A DNA stretch of 64,000 nucleotides from Companilactobacillus nantensis DSM 16982. GTDB lineage: Bacteria; Bacillota; Bacilli; Lactobacillales; Lactobacillaceae. A program made the position numbers and the translations under genes. The first letter of the stretch is position 1; each line of letters opens with the position of its first letter. Below are positions 8,758 through 17,738 of this stretch, in pieces. The stretch covers positions 62,001 through 126,000 of the forward strand of contig NZ_AZFV01000001.1 of assembly GCF_001435815.1 (NCBI RefSeq), given 5' to 3'. The notes under the pieces are model-generated. The model saw nothing but the letters and a program-made list of their open reading frames with translations. It had not been told where the DNA came from and made no database searches.

Positions 8758-9993
8758 CTAATAACTTATTGCACGCCGTTTTTGCGTGTTCCAATTGTTA
8801 ATAAATTGATTAATCCCCATTTGAAGTGTTTGGTCTGTCCAACAATCGTTGTAATAAACGTAATTTGAATCATAACCAGTGACTACTAAAGCATGGTATG
8901 GGAAGCCATACAAGGTGTGCCATGTAACAACTGGGTGACCGATATTGATTTGATATTTAATAGCGTCAAAGTTTTGGCCAGTCAAATCTTTAGCAGTTCC
9001 AGCATATTTTTCAACCAAGTTCATCAAAGCTGATGGGAAAATAGTAATTCCTGTTTGATCCCAAGGTTGACCGATATAACCATAATTTGGATCACTGCTA
9101 CGTGGCATTTCACGAGCCATTTGCATCTTATCGACTTTGGCTCCCGCGTATTGCAACATCATCGTAACAGCAGTAATTTCACAACCATTTGGTAATTCTG
9201 GACGTTGTGCAATCAAAGGTACACCAGAGATCCAGTCAGAATCCTTATATTGACCACCATTAACAACAACGTAGTCTTGTGGAATCCAAGTATCATCACC
9301 AATTTCGTACCATTCTTTACCATTGACCTTAGTATGATTACTAATCTTCCATGTACTACCAGTTGGCAAATTATTACCTACATAAGTAGCTTTATTACCG
9401 TAGTTTTGGAAAGTATGCGCGCTGGAACCCTTTTGGTAAACAACGGTTGCATTACCTTGATATGCTTGAACATTTGAAGTAAATGTTCCGTTATTGCTAT
9501 TGGCAAATTCATTAGTTGCTACTCGATAATAATTGCTACCGTCACTCATTGAATTATAAGTGTCAGTATACCAAGCAGTGTTTGGACCCAAGGCACGGTC
9601 AGTAATTTGTGAACCATCGGCGCGATGTAAATATGTCAATTGACCACCGACAGTATAAACTCCATCAACTGGTTTAGTTCTAACAATGGTCGTCGTTTGA
9701 ACTTGAGTTGGTGTCGTTGTTGTTGCTGTAGTATTCGTAGTTTGTTGAGCATCTTGAGTCTGTGTTTGAACAGGAGCTTGATCAGTTGTTTCTGTTTTTG
9801 GCGTTGCAGTATTCACGTCAGGAGCAGCTGATTTGGTTTGTTCAGAAGCGGTCTGTGTATCGGCTGTGGCAATACTTTGACTGACATTTCCTTCAATATT
9901 GTTATTTACGGTGTCGGCTTTAACAATATTTGTTGAAAGCAGACAGCTAGACGCAAACAAAGTTGCGTAAAGTAGTTTTCTTTTTAACCCCAT
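8758..9993 (-). CDS. Secreted C39-like cysteine peptidase with SLAP/DUF5776-like repeats
   Basis: 411 residues with a signal peptide (MGLKRKLLYATLFASSCLLS...VKA), a Thr/Gln-rich linker, two repeats of the LHRADGSQITDRALGPNTAW...YYRVATNE type, then a Peptidase_C39_2-like papain fold. In that fold Cys is in PNGCEITAVTMML, His in YHALVVTGYD, and Asp or Asn in YYNDCW. Such proteins occur widely as secreted proteins of lactobacilli; the substrate is unknown. First gene of a two-gene unit with the NlpC/P60 gene, and the two share N-terminal architecture, which suggests duplication of the anchoring half with different catalytic ends. The start is ATG after a weak Shine-Dalgarno (AGGGTAATAGAAGT). Confidence 0.82.
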   Translation of the reverse strand: MGLKRKLLYATLFASSCLLSTNIVKADTVNNNIEGNVSQSIATADTQTASEQTKSAAPDVNTATPKTETTDQAPVQTQTQDAQQTTNTTATTTTPTQVQTTTIVRTKPVDGVYTVGGQLTYLHRADGSQITDRALGPNTAWYTDTYNSMSDGSNYYRVATNEFANSNNGTFTSNVQAYQGNATVVYQKGSSAHTFQNYGNKATYVGNNLPTGSTWKISNHTKVNGKEWYEIGDDTWIPQDYVVVNGGQYKDSDWISGVPLIAQRPELPNGCEITAVTMMLQYAGAKVDKMQMAREMPRSSDPNYGYIGQPWDQTGITIFPSALMNLVEKYAGTAKDLTGQNFDAIKYQINIGHPVVTWHTLYGFPYHALVVTGYDSNYVYYNDCWTDQTLQMGINQFINNWNTQKRRAISY

Positions 9994-10251
9994 ATACTTC
10001 TATTACCCTTCATATTTGACTGTAAATCAAAAACATATATATCGTTTATGAGCACGCCCCCCTACATCATCTGCATGATAAAAAATCACAACTGTGTAAA
10101 TTTTGACACTCACTCATTCGCGATTAATTTTATCAATACTTTAATATGATAAGTATAACATCAGAGTATTTCAAAAAAGAATAGCTATCAGCAAAAAAAT
10201 CGGGATAAATTCCTATTTTTAACAATATACTGATTCTTCAAGGTAGATACG
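9994..10251. other. intergenic region upstream of the C39-like gene
   Basis: About 260 bp of AT-rich DNA that must hold the promoter of the minus-strand two-gene surface-protein unit. I see no confident -35/-10 pair and no ORF. Confidence 0.4.
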
Positions 10252-10298
10252 AAAAAGCTCTATACTTCAGCATAACGCTTGGAAGTATAGAGCTTTTT
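10252..10298. terminator. strong bidirectional terminator
   Basis: A 17-bp perfect inverted repeat (AAAAAGCTCTATACTTC with its complement) around a 13-nt loop, T-rich on both strands. It ends the LRR protein transcript on the minus strand. Confidence 0.85.
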
Positions 10299-10343
10299 GT
10301 ATTTAAAATTCGAAAATATTTACTCTAGAAATATCGGTTCCAC

Positions 10344-12083
10344 TTATTTGAATGTTACTTGACTAGCCATGACCCACTCATTAGTAGAAACACGATACAT
10401 AGTCTCTCCATTAATTTTAGCCTGCTTGTCAGTTACAAATCTAGAGTTTTTAGCCAATGCACGATCACTCTTTTTACCAAAATCTGTATACAATTGTGCT
10501 GTTTCACTTGGCTGAACAGCACCTCTTAAAGGTAATATTTCAATACCATCATCAGCTTTGACCCACTCATTGGTAGCTACACGATAATATTTTGTACCAT
10601 TAATAAATGAAAGTTTATCAACCTTCCAGTCAGTAGCTTTAGCTAAGCCACGATCAGTAATTAAAGATCCATCTAATTTATACAAATTTTTATTCGAATT
10701 GGAGTGTGTTTGAATAGTTGTGAGATAATCCGCTGTTTTTTGAACATCATTAGCCTTTATCCAATTACCATCTGACAATTGATAGTAAGTAACACCGTCG
10801 ATAACATTTTTCTTAGTTATCGTGTAATTAGTAAAGTCTGATAAGTTTAATGTATCAAGATAAACTCCCGTGGCACTGTACATTGAAATCGGTTCACTAC
10901 CAAGAGTAATGGTGAATGGACTAATGGACGAAATATTAGACTTCTCAGAATCGCTTGAGTTATGTTTAGGTACACTTTTTGCACTAACAGTGATAGTAGC
11001 TGTTTCACTTATATCTTTATTTTCTTTAGAAGTATATGTCACCTTGTAAACCCCAGGCTTTGAAGTATCTACTGTATCACCACTGATATCTACATCGTCA
11101 ATTGTTCCGGGATTTCCCTTATTATTAGTCACAGAAACTAATCCTTGTGAGTTATCCCACTTGTCTCCAACTGTTAATGAAACATTTTTTGTTTTGATTG
11201 CAGTTAGCGTATATGGTTGAGTAATTGTTGTGTCGGCGGTATAAGTCTTACCATTATAAGTTACTATACCGTCATATGTAATTACTAATGTGTCAGCGGA
11301 CTTAGCATTAGATACTTTCACTACATTGTTTTCAACCTTTACATCAGCCGTATTATTTGTAACTGTTCCTTTAACATTCGAAATAGTTTCATTACCAGAT
11401 GTCCCGATGTACGACTTTGGATCAATTGAAAATGATTGGTCAGTTATACTTTTAGTTGGTTCAACTAAACTTTGGTAGCCAATGTTCAAGTATTTTATTT
11501 TTGGTAATTTAGTTAAAACATCGAAATTTGTAATACTGTTTGTTCCTAAAGATAACTCCTCTAAATTAATAAGATTTTGAATGGGAGAAATATCCTTAAT
11601 GGAATTAGAAGTAAAATCTAAACTAGTCAAATTTTTTAAATTTTTAATAGGTGAAATGTCAACAATACCATCACTATCTTTTTTTAGAATTAGATTCGAA
11701 TAAGCTTTATTTCCGCTAAATGTTAACTTAGATAAATTTGTAGCATACTGAATTCCTTCAATGGATTTTATTGATCCCGGAGCATTCGATTCTATTAAAT
11801 AGTTCAGAGAAAACTGTCCCTGAAAACGTCCAGTATCATCATCATGTAATAATCCCACATTGTGTTTAGTCAAAGGTAAGCCATACCAAGAATTTACCTC
11901 ATAAGATACAACGGTTTGTAAATTTTTGTCTGGCATCCATGAATCAATATCATCTTCACCACTAACACTACTACTTGGTTCCTCAACAGTAGTTGCTGCT
12001 TGAATGGGAACATTCATTAGCGTACTAGATATTAATAATCCCGCCGCACCGCTCACAAATACAAGAGTAATTAACTTTTTCAT
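10344..12083 (-). CDS. Secreted leucine-rich-repeat protein with Ig-like and SLAP/DUF5776-like domains
   Basis: 579 residues. A signal peptide (MKKLITLVFVSGAAGLLISS...IQA), then about residues 95-200 hold internalin-like LRRs of about 22 residues (IKNLKNLTSLDFTSNSIKDI, IQNLINLEELSLGTNSITNF). An Ig-like region near 290-365 ends KPGVYKVTYTSKENKDISE, as in bacterial Ig-like/DUF5011 domains. Three C-terminal SLAP/DUF5776-like repeats follow (YYRVATNEWVKADD, MYRVSTNEWVMA). No LPXTG motif or terminal helix is seen, so attachment is probably non-covalent through the C-terminal repeats. An adhesin or surface-binding role is inferred. Monocistronic, with its own terminator. Confidence 0.8.
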   Translation of the reverse strand: MKKLITLVFVSGAAGLLISSTLMNVPIQAATTVEEPSSSVSGEDDIDSWMPDKNLQTVVSYEVNSWYGLPLTKHNVGLLHDDDTGRFQGQFSLNYLIESNAPGSIKSIEGIQYATNLSKLTFSGNKAYSNLILKKDSDGIVDISPIKNLKNLTSLDFTSNSIKDISPIQNLINLEELSLGTNSITNFDVLTKLPKIKYLNIGYQSLVEPTKSITDQSFSIDPKSYIGTSGNETISNVKGTVTNNTADVKVENNVVKVSNAKSADTLVITYDGIVTYNGKTYTADTTITQPYTLTAIKTKNVSLTVGDKWDNSQGLVSVTNNKGNPGTIDDVDISGDTVDTSKPGVYKVTYTSKENKDISETATITVSAKSVPKHNSSDSEKSNISSISPFTITLGSEPISMYSATGVYLDTLNLSDFTNYTITKKNVIDGVTYYQLSDGNWIKANDVQKTADYLTTIQTHSNSNKNLYKLDGSLITDRGLAKATDWKVDKLSFINGTKYYRVATNEWVKADDGIEILPLRGAVQPSETAQLYTDFGKKSDRALAKNSRFVTDKQAKINGETMYRVSTNEWVMASQVTFK

Positions 12084-12293
12084 AAAGAAGCATCCCCCTT
12101 ATAAATAATGTTTATACAGATAGTATAAATCGTTTTGTAATAAAAAGGTGCTTAATTTTGTACTTTTACTCATCGGTCTTGGTATGCTGTTTTTTTTCTT
12201 ATTTATATGTTTTCGTAAAACATATATTTTAATTAGTATAGTTATGAATTCGTTTAAGGTTACATAAGATTTTTTTTATGTAGTAAATTGCAC

Positions 12294-12337
12294 AAAAAAA
12301 GAGGAGTTGATAATTTGGTGATTATCAACTTCTCTTT
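12294..12337 (-). terminator. intrinsic terminator after pepT
   Basis: A 17-bp nearly perfect stem (AAAGAGGAGTTGATAAT with ATTATCAACTTCTCTTT) with a T7 run on the minus strand. Confidence 0.85.
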
Positions 12338-12350
12338 CGTAAATTATTTA

Positions 12351-13595
12351 TTATTTCTTTTGACTATTTAATTTAATAATTTCAAGTACTACATCAACGG
12401 CTTTTTCCATTGCTTCTTCAGAAACATATTCAAAGCGTCCATGCATGTTCTCGCCACCAGCAAATAAGTTTGGTGTTGGTAAACCCATGAAAGAAATTGT
12501 TGAACCATCTGTCCCACCACGAACTGGTGCTTCATCTGATTCAATGTTCAAGTTCTTCATTGCCTCTTCAGCAATCTTAACAACTTCCATGTGATCCTTC
12601 ATGATCTCATACATGTTGTAGTATTGATCTTTCATATCAATCTTAACTGTATCAGCCCCATACTTATCATTCAAGGCTTTAACGATCTCAGTAATCTTGT
12701 TCTTACGAGCTTCAAGACCGTCGCGTTCAAAGTCACGGATAATATAAGCCATATCGGTGTGATCGATTGTTCCTGTTTCATCTGTCAACAAGAAGAAACC
12801 TTCGCGACCTTCAGTCTTTTCCGGCACTTCATCAGCTGGCAGCATGCTTTGGAATTCATTAGCAATCAACATTGAGTTGACCATGATTCCCTTAGCACCT
12901 GAAGGGTGAACATCTTTACCAGTAATGTGAACTTTCAAACCAGCAGCGCTAAATGTTTCGTATTCAAGTTGACCAAGTGGTCCTCCGTCAACAGTATAAG
13001 CAAAGTCTGCACCGAAATCTTTAACATCAAAGTGTGTTGCCCCAGTACCAATTTCCTCATCGGGTCCAAAACCAATCTTGATCTTACCATGTTTGATTTC
13101 AGGATGATTGATCAAATATTCCATTGCTGTGATAATTTCAGATACACCTGATTTATCATCTGAGCCTAATAATGTGTCACCACTAGTAGTGATAAGTGTT
13201 TGACCAGCATAGTTCTTCAATGAAGCAAAGACTGCTGGATCGAGTGTATACTTACCTGCCTCATCAAGCTTGATAACACTCTTGCCATCGTAATTTTCAA
13301 CGATTTTTGGCTTAATATCCTCTGAATTAAAATCAGCAGTATCAACGTGAGAAAGTAATCCCAAGACTGGAACATCATAATCAAGATTTGAAGGCAATTC
13401 AGCGGTCAAATATGAATCAACTTTGCGAATCTTAACATCACTCAAACCGATTTCCATCAATTCTTCAGCCAACTTCTTGAGAAACTCTGTTTGTCTCTCA
13501 GTTGAAGGAATTGTTGTGGAATTCTCATCTGAACGAGTATTCTGTTTTGCATATTCCAAAAAACGTGGAATCAATTTTTCATATTTTATTGCCAT
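12351..13595 (-). CDS. pepT: Peptidase T (tripeptide aminopeptidase)
   Basis: 414 residues, full length for PepT. M20 metallopeptidase motifs are present: LLSHVDTADF (first zinc His and catalytic Asp), LGSDDKSG (bridging Asp), GPDEEIGTGA (catalytic Glu and metal Glu), YTVDGGPLG, and MHGRFEYV near the C-terminus with the last zinc His. It releases the N-terminal residue from tripeptides in the cytoplasm, completing peptide catabolism in proteolytic lactobacilli. It follows nif3 by 13 bp and has its own terminator, so it is the last gene of this run. Confidence 0.93.
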   Translation of the reverse strand: MAIKYEKLIPRFLEYAKQNTRSDENSTTIPSTERQTEFLKKLAEELMEIGLSDVKIRKVDSYLTAELPSNLDYDVPVLGLLSHVDTADFNSEDIKPKIVENYDGKSVIKLDEAGKYTLDPAVFASLKNYAGQTLITTSGDTLLGSDDKSGVSEIITAMEYLINHPEIKHGKIKIGFGPDEEIGTGATHFDVKDFGADFAYTVDGGPLGQLEYETFSAAGLKVHITGKDVHPSGAKGIMVNSMLIANEFQSMLPADEVPEKTEGREGFFLLTDETGTIDHTDMAYIIRDFERDGLEARKNKITEIVKALNDKYGADTVKIDMKDQYYNMYEIMKDHMEVVKIAEEAMKNLNIESDEAPVRGGTDGSTISFMGLPTPNLFAGGENMHGRFEYVSEEAMEKAVDVVLEIIKLNSQKK

Positions 13596-13608
13596 TTTTA
13601 TACGCTCC

Positions 13609-14400
13609 CTATAAAAAATTATATGGTTCTGTATCTACCTCTGATTGTACTATATCTAAATCTAATTTATTAGACCTTTTCCAATCATTTAGGATATTTG
13701 CCATTTCTTTTATAAAGACAGCTTCAACGTGATGTCCAGGATCGACAACATTTAAGCCATTAGCCATCATATCGTGGGCTGTATGATAATAAACATCACC
13801 CGTAATAAAGGTATCGGCACCAGCTTTTAAAACCTCAGGATAGAATTTACCAGCGTCTCCACCGATAATTGCAACTTTGTGTACTTTTTGACCTAAATCA
13901 GATTTTACATAACGCAAATTTGATAAATGATAAGCATCACGCACCATTTTGGCAAAATCAACTAGATCCATTGGTTCTTTTGTTTCACCCATTCGGCCTA
14001 TTGAATAGTCATCGTTTTCGTCTAAGAAACGAACATTTTGTAAGCCAAGCTCTTCCATCAACCAGTCATTCATACCATTATGAGCCTTATCTAAGTTAGT
14101 ATGACTAGCATAAACAGAAATGTTATGTGTCAACAAATCACGATACATCTTATTTTGTGGTGAAGCTAAATCAAGATTGTGAGCTGCATGAAACATCACT
14201 GGATGATGAGCCACGATTAGGTCAACTTTCTTGTCAATTGCTTCAGCAACAACGTTTGGACGAACATCGAGTGTTGTCATTACACGATTTACTGTTTGTT
14301 GACGGTCACCCATTTGAAAACCAGTTGGATCACCGTCCATTTTAATTGATAATGGAGCAAATTCTTCTATGCGATTAATAATATCTTGAACTTTAACCAT
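13609..14400 (-). CDS. NIF3/YqfO-family dinuclear metal-centre protein
   Basis: 263 residues. DLIVAHHPVMFHAAHNL carries the metal-binding His pair, VYASHTNLDKAHNGMNDWL the second site, and GDVYYHTAHDMMANGLNVVDPGHHVEA the third. Short form without the PII-like insert of YqfO. Found beside trmK in most Firmicutes, as here: its ATG abuts the trmK stop (14401). Molecular role uncertain; often called GTP cyclohydrolase I type 2 by similarity, which is weakly supported. Confidence 0.88.
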   Translation of the reverse strand: MVKVQDIINRIEEFAPLSIKMDGDPTGFQMGDRQQTVNRVMTTLDVRPNVVAEAIDKKVDLIVAHHPVMFHAAHNLDLASPQNKMYRDLLTHNISVYASHTNLDKAHNGMNDWLMEELGLQNVRFLDENDDYSIGRMGETKEPMDLVDFAKMVRDAYHLSNLRYVKSDLGQKVHKVAIIGGDAGKFYPEVLKAGADTFITGDVYYHTAHDMMANGLNVVDPGHHVEAVFIKEMANILNDWKRSNKLDLDIVQSEVDTEPYNFL

Positions 14401-15090
14401 TTATAGTATCCCCTCAATATATTGAATATTTTGGTTCATAACATCAATTTTTGCTTGATCAATTTTCTTAGCATAGCCCATATTTGCAACTGCTTTGTGA
14501 TAGCCATTCAACTTGTGTTCCCACTTAGCAACAAAAGTTGGTGTCTTCTTTTGCATCAAAACAGGTCCCATTAATAACTCGGCATCGGTCAGGGTAATAG
14601 GTTCAGTGACTTTTTCAGCTTTAATGATTTCATAAACGTGACGATCTTCTTCAACGATATCTTCATCAACGATTTTGAAACCATTTTCTACTAACCAGCG
14701 ACGTACCAGCGGTTCACCAATGTTAGGTTGTAATACTAAAGTTTTTACGTGTGATAATTGCTCTGCAGTCGCATTAGTAAGAATATTTTGAATCAATATT
14801 CCACCCATACCAGCAATTACTACGGTATCGATTAAATCATCTGCTTTGATAACGGCTAATCCGTCACCTAAACGTACGTCGATTTTGTCACTAAGACCAA
14901 ACTTGTCAACGTCCTCTTTTGAACGTGACATTGGTCCCTTGGCAACCTCACCAGCAATGGCATAATTTGCCACTTTTTCTTCAATTAATTCTACTGGTAA
15001 ATAGGCGTGATCTGATCCAATATCAGCCACTCTTGTATTTGCGTCAACCATTTGATAAACGGCTTGTAATCTCTTTGAAAGTAAAGTCAC
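14401..15090 (-). CDS. trmK: tRNA (adenine22-N1)-methyltransferase
   Basis: 229 residues. The class I methyltransferase motif I is VADIGSDHAYLPVELI, motif IV VVIAGMGGILI, then LQPNIGEPLVRRWL, all characteristic of TrmK (YqfN family), which makes m1A22 in tRNA. A C-terminal helical region follows. In Bacillus it lies directly after rpoD; here a cfa gene separates the two. The start is ATG/GTG with GAGGTTAAAGTG upstream, 8 bp after cfa, so co-transcription is likely. Confidence 0.9.
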   Translation of the reverse strand: MTLLSKRLQAVYQMVDANTRVADIGSDHAYLPVELIEEKVANYAIAGEVAKGPMSRSKEDVDKFGLSDKIDVRLGDGLAVIKADDLIDTVVIAGMGGILIQNILTNATAEQLSHVKTLVLQPNIGEPLVRRWLVENGFKIVDEDIVEEDRHVYEIIKAEKVTEPITLTDAELLMGPVLMQKKTPTFVAKWEHKLNGYHKAVANMGYAKKIDQAKIDVMNQNIQYIEGIL

Positions 15091-15098
15091 TTTAACCT

Positions 15099-16295
15099 CT
15101 ATTCTGCAGTCTTTTTGTCTAAGTCTGTCATGTATTCACGTGTCATTGGCATAGCAGTTCCACTAGGTCCATTTGTTAATAAGAATTGGATAACATCAAT
15201 ATTACCACTTTCAAATGAAGCAGCACAGGCTTGAAGATACAAGTCCCACATTCTTACAAATCTTTCACCATACATTTCATTAACTTGATCTTTAACTTTA
15301 TCAAAATTGCGGTCCCAAATTTCAACTGTCTTTTGGTAATGACGACGTAATGGTTCAAGGTCATCAATTTGTAGACCAGCATCTAAAATATGACCAACAT
15401 TTTCCTTGACATCAGGAATGTAGCCACCTGGGAAGATATACTTAACTAACCAAGCATCGACACCAACACCGTAATGTTGACCAGTAATACCATGAATCAA
15501 GGCATTTCCATCTGGCTTCAAAAGCTTCTTAACCATTTCAAAGTAACCAGGCAAGTTTTCCTTACCAACGTGTTCGAACATACCAACAGAAACAACGTGA
15601 TCAAATTTTTCGTTAACTTCACGGTAATCTTCGAGCATAACTTCCATTTGGTCACCAAGATTTTCATCTTGAATCTTTTGGTTAACAAAATCATATTGTT
15701 CTTGACTAAGCGTAACACCCTTGGCCTTCAAACCATATTCTTTAGCAGCAGTAAACATCATTGTTCCCCAACCACAGCCAATATCAAGAATTGTTTCACC
15801 AGGCTTAGTATTCAATTTATTCAAAATGTGGTGTACTTTGTTCATTTGGGCTTGTTCCAAAGTATCTTCTGGTGTTCTGAAATAAGCACATGAGTAAGTC
15901 ATTGTATCATCAAGCCATAACTTGTAGAAATCATTACCGATATCATAGTGTTCTTGAATTTCTTTTTTATTTCCCTCTTCAGTGTGACTGAACTTAGGAA
16001 TGTATTTCTTTAATTTCAAACTGGACATGAAACTATCTGATTGCGTATAGGCGGAGGTAATCAATTTTTGAATTGAACCGTCAATCTCAATCTTCTTATC
16101 CATGTAGGCTTCACCTAATGTCAAAGTAGCATGTTTAACAACTTCCGAAATTGGAACTTTTTCATTAAACTTGATAGTTATATCAGATTTTCCCTCTGGT
16201 CCATAAAGTTTCTCTTTACCATCCCAAAAGACAACCTTAATAGGAATAGTAAATGAACGTGAAAATATTTCGTCGTAAATCTTTTTATCTAACAT
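15099..16295 (-). CDS. cfa: Cyclopropane-fatty-acyl-phospholipid synthase
   Basis: About 398 residues. An N-terminal lipid-binding segment is followed by a SAM-dependent methyltransferase with motif [21 protein letters not shown] and the CFAS-typical [26 protein letters not shown] and [15 protein letters not shown]. It adds a methylene group across double bonds of membrane acyl chains, important for acid and stress tolerance. The ATG at 16295 (MLDKK) has a perfect GGAGGAT; the longer frame to 16307 starts inside it. It is placed between rpoD and trmK, a position not usual in Bacillus, and has an upstream intergenic region of its own. Confidence 0.93.
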   Translation of the reverse strand: MLDKKIYDEIFSRSFTIPIKVVFWDGKEKLYGPEGKSDITIKFNEKVPISEVVKHATLTLGEAYMDKKIEIDGSIQKLITSAYTQSDSFMSSLKLKKYIPKFSHTEEGNKKEIQEHYDIGNDFYKLWLDDTMTYSCAYFRTPEDTLEQAQMNKVHHILNKLNTKPGETILDIGCGWGTMMFTAAKEYGLKAKGVTLSQEQYDFVNQKIQDENLGDQMEVMLEDYREVNEKFDHVVSVGMFEHVGKENLPGYFEMVKKLLKPDGNALIHGITGQHYGVGVDAWLVKYIFPGGYIPDVKENVGHILDAGLQIDDLEPLRRHYQKTVEIWDRNFDKVKDQVNEMYGERFVRMWDLYLQACAASFESGNIDVIQFLLTNGPSGTAMPMTREYMTDLDKKTAE

Positions 16296-16431
16296 AACAT
16301 CCTCCAAAAAAATAGATATATTAATTGTAAATCAAATTATGAAAAAATATAAACATAAAAGTTTATTTTTCAGAAACAAATCTCAAAGTGTCCTTTTTTT
16401 AAGTGTCTTTTATCTAACATGTTATTTATAT

Positions 16432-16559
16432 TTGCCATCTCCAGAGCGGAGACATCATTAGACTACATTCTGGAAAAGGAAATTTTAAATATTCACCTAG
16501 AAGGAACAAGAAATTAGGTCCCCATAGCGACCTAATTTTTTTGTTCCTGAAGGCGGCAT
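16432..16559 (+). repeat. Internally deleted copy (E) of the intergenic structured element
   Basis: 16496-16559 contains the outer helix of the element described at 43563 (GGAACAAGAAATTAGGTC with GACCTAATTTTTTTGTTCC) and its right end GAAGGCGGCAT, but the 120 or so nt inner core is gone. The junction is at GGTC, a 4-mer present at both sides of the core in intact copies. At 16432-16444 TTGCCATCTCCAG matches the left-flank motif of copies A and D. It ends flush with the rpoD terminator. Confidence 0.75.
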
Positions 16560-16560
16560 A

Positions 16561-16587
16561 AAAAAAGACCGCCTTTTGGCAGTCTTT
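16561..16587 (-). terminator. intrinsic terminator after rpoD
   Basis: AAAGACCGCC TTTT GGCAGTCTTT hairpin with T-run on the minus strand, 10 bp past the rpoD stop. Confidence 0.8.
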
Positions 16588-16596
16588 AGTTGCTTA

Positions 16597-17715
16597 TTAT
16601 TCCAAGAAATCCTTCAATTGTTTTGATCTTGAAGGGTGACGTAATTTTCTTAATGCTTTGGCTTCAATTTGACGAATTCTTTCACGAGTAACACCGAAGA
16701 CTTTACCTACTTCTTCAAGTGTTCTTGTCCGACCGTCATCCAAACCGAAACGAAGACGTAAGACGTTTTCTTCACGGTCTGTTAAAGTATCAAGGACATT
16801 TTCCAATTGTTCCTTCAAAAGTTCATATGAAGCGTGATCTTCTGGACTTGTTGCGTCTGAATCTTCAATGAAGTCACCAAGGTGTGAATCATCCTCTTCA
16901 CCAATAGGTGTTTCCAATGAAACTGGTTCTTGAGCAATCTTCAAGATATCACGAACTTTACCAGTAGGCATATCCATTTCAGCACCAATTTCTTCAGGAA
17001 GTGGTTCACGACCTAAATCTTGAAGTAATTGACGTTGGATTCTGATCAACTTGTTGATAGTTTCAACCATGTGAACAGGAATACGGATTGTTCTAGCTTG
17101 GTCAGCAATAGCACGAGTAATGGCCTGTCTGATCCACCAGGTTGCATAAGTTGAGAACTTGAAACCTAGACGGTAATCAAACTTTTCAACGGCCTTCATT
17201 AGACCCATGTTACCTTCTTGAATCAAATCCAAGAATTGCATCCCACGTCCAACATAACGTTTAGCAATTGAAACAACCAAACGTAAGTTAGCTTCAGCTA
17301 ATGCTTGTTTAGCTTCTTCATCACCTTGTTCAATCTTCAAAGCTAAATCAACTTCTTGTTGAGCATTAAGCAAAGGAACACGACCAATTTCCTTTAGATA
17401 CATACGAACAGGATCGTTAACTTTAATATCAGTAGCGGCAGCTGTTGCTTCTTTTTTACTCTTGCTAGCTTCCTTCTTTTCTTTAAGAAGTGCTAACTTA
17501 CTAGGATTGCCCTTTTCATCAACAACACCGATACCAACATCTTCAAGTTCACTAACGAAGTTTGTTAAAGCTTCGCCCTTAAGCTTGTAAGGCTTGATAA
17601 TCTTTTCTTGAAGGTCATCTTCCGTGATCTTACCAGTTTTCTTAAGGTCTTTGATAAGTTTCTTTGTTGCTGCTTTTAATTCTTTCGATACTGCTGGTTT
17701 TTTAGTAGTAGCCAT
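16597..17715 (-). CDS. rpoD: RNA polymerase primary sigma factor
   Basis: 372 residues, the usual size of Firmicutes SigA. A Lys-rich N-terminal region 1.1 is followed by region 1.2 ([16 protein letters not shown]), 2.3-2.4 ([19 protein letters not shown]), region 3 ([13 protein letters not shown]) and 4.2 ([20 protein letters not shown]). The start is ATG with GGAGGAATAAAT. It follows dnaG by 23 bp, the classic macromolecular-synthesis operon. Confidence 0.97.
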   Translation of the reverse strand: MATTKKPAVSKELKAATKKLIKDLKKTGKITEDDLQEKIIKPYKLKGEALTNFVSELEDVGIGVVDEKGNPSKLALLKEKKEASKSKKEATAAATDIKVNDPVRMYLKEIGRVPLLNAQQEVDLALKIEQGDEEAKQALAEANLRLVVSIAKRYVGRGMQFLDLIQEGNMGLMKAVEKFDYRLGFKFSTYATWWIRQAITRAIADQARTIRIPVHMVETINKLIRIQRQLLQDLGREPLPEEIGAEMDMPTGKVRDILKIAQEPVSLETPIGEEDDSHLGDFIEDSDATSPEDHASYELLKEQLENVLDTLTDREENVLRLRFGLDDGRTRTLEEVGKVFGVTRERIRQIEAKALRKLRHPSRSKQLKDFLE

Positions 17716-17738
17716 ATATATTTATTCCTCCAGTATGC

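Noticed and set aside
10021-10250. Possible CRISPR-like or tandem repeats in AT-rich spacers
   Set aside because: Checked this and the other long spacers (29150, 34030, 37801): no regularly spaced direct repeats.
15474-15893. 139-residue open frame on the plus strand
   Set aside because: Antisense shadow of cfa, which has clear methyltransferase motifs; low-complexity translation.
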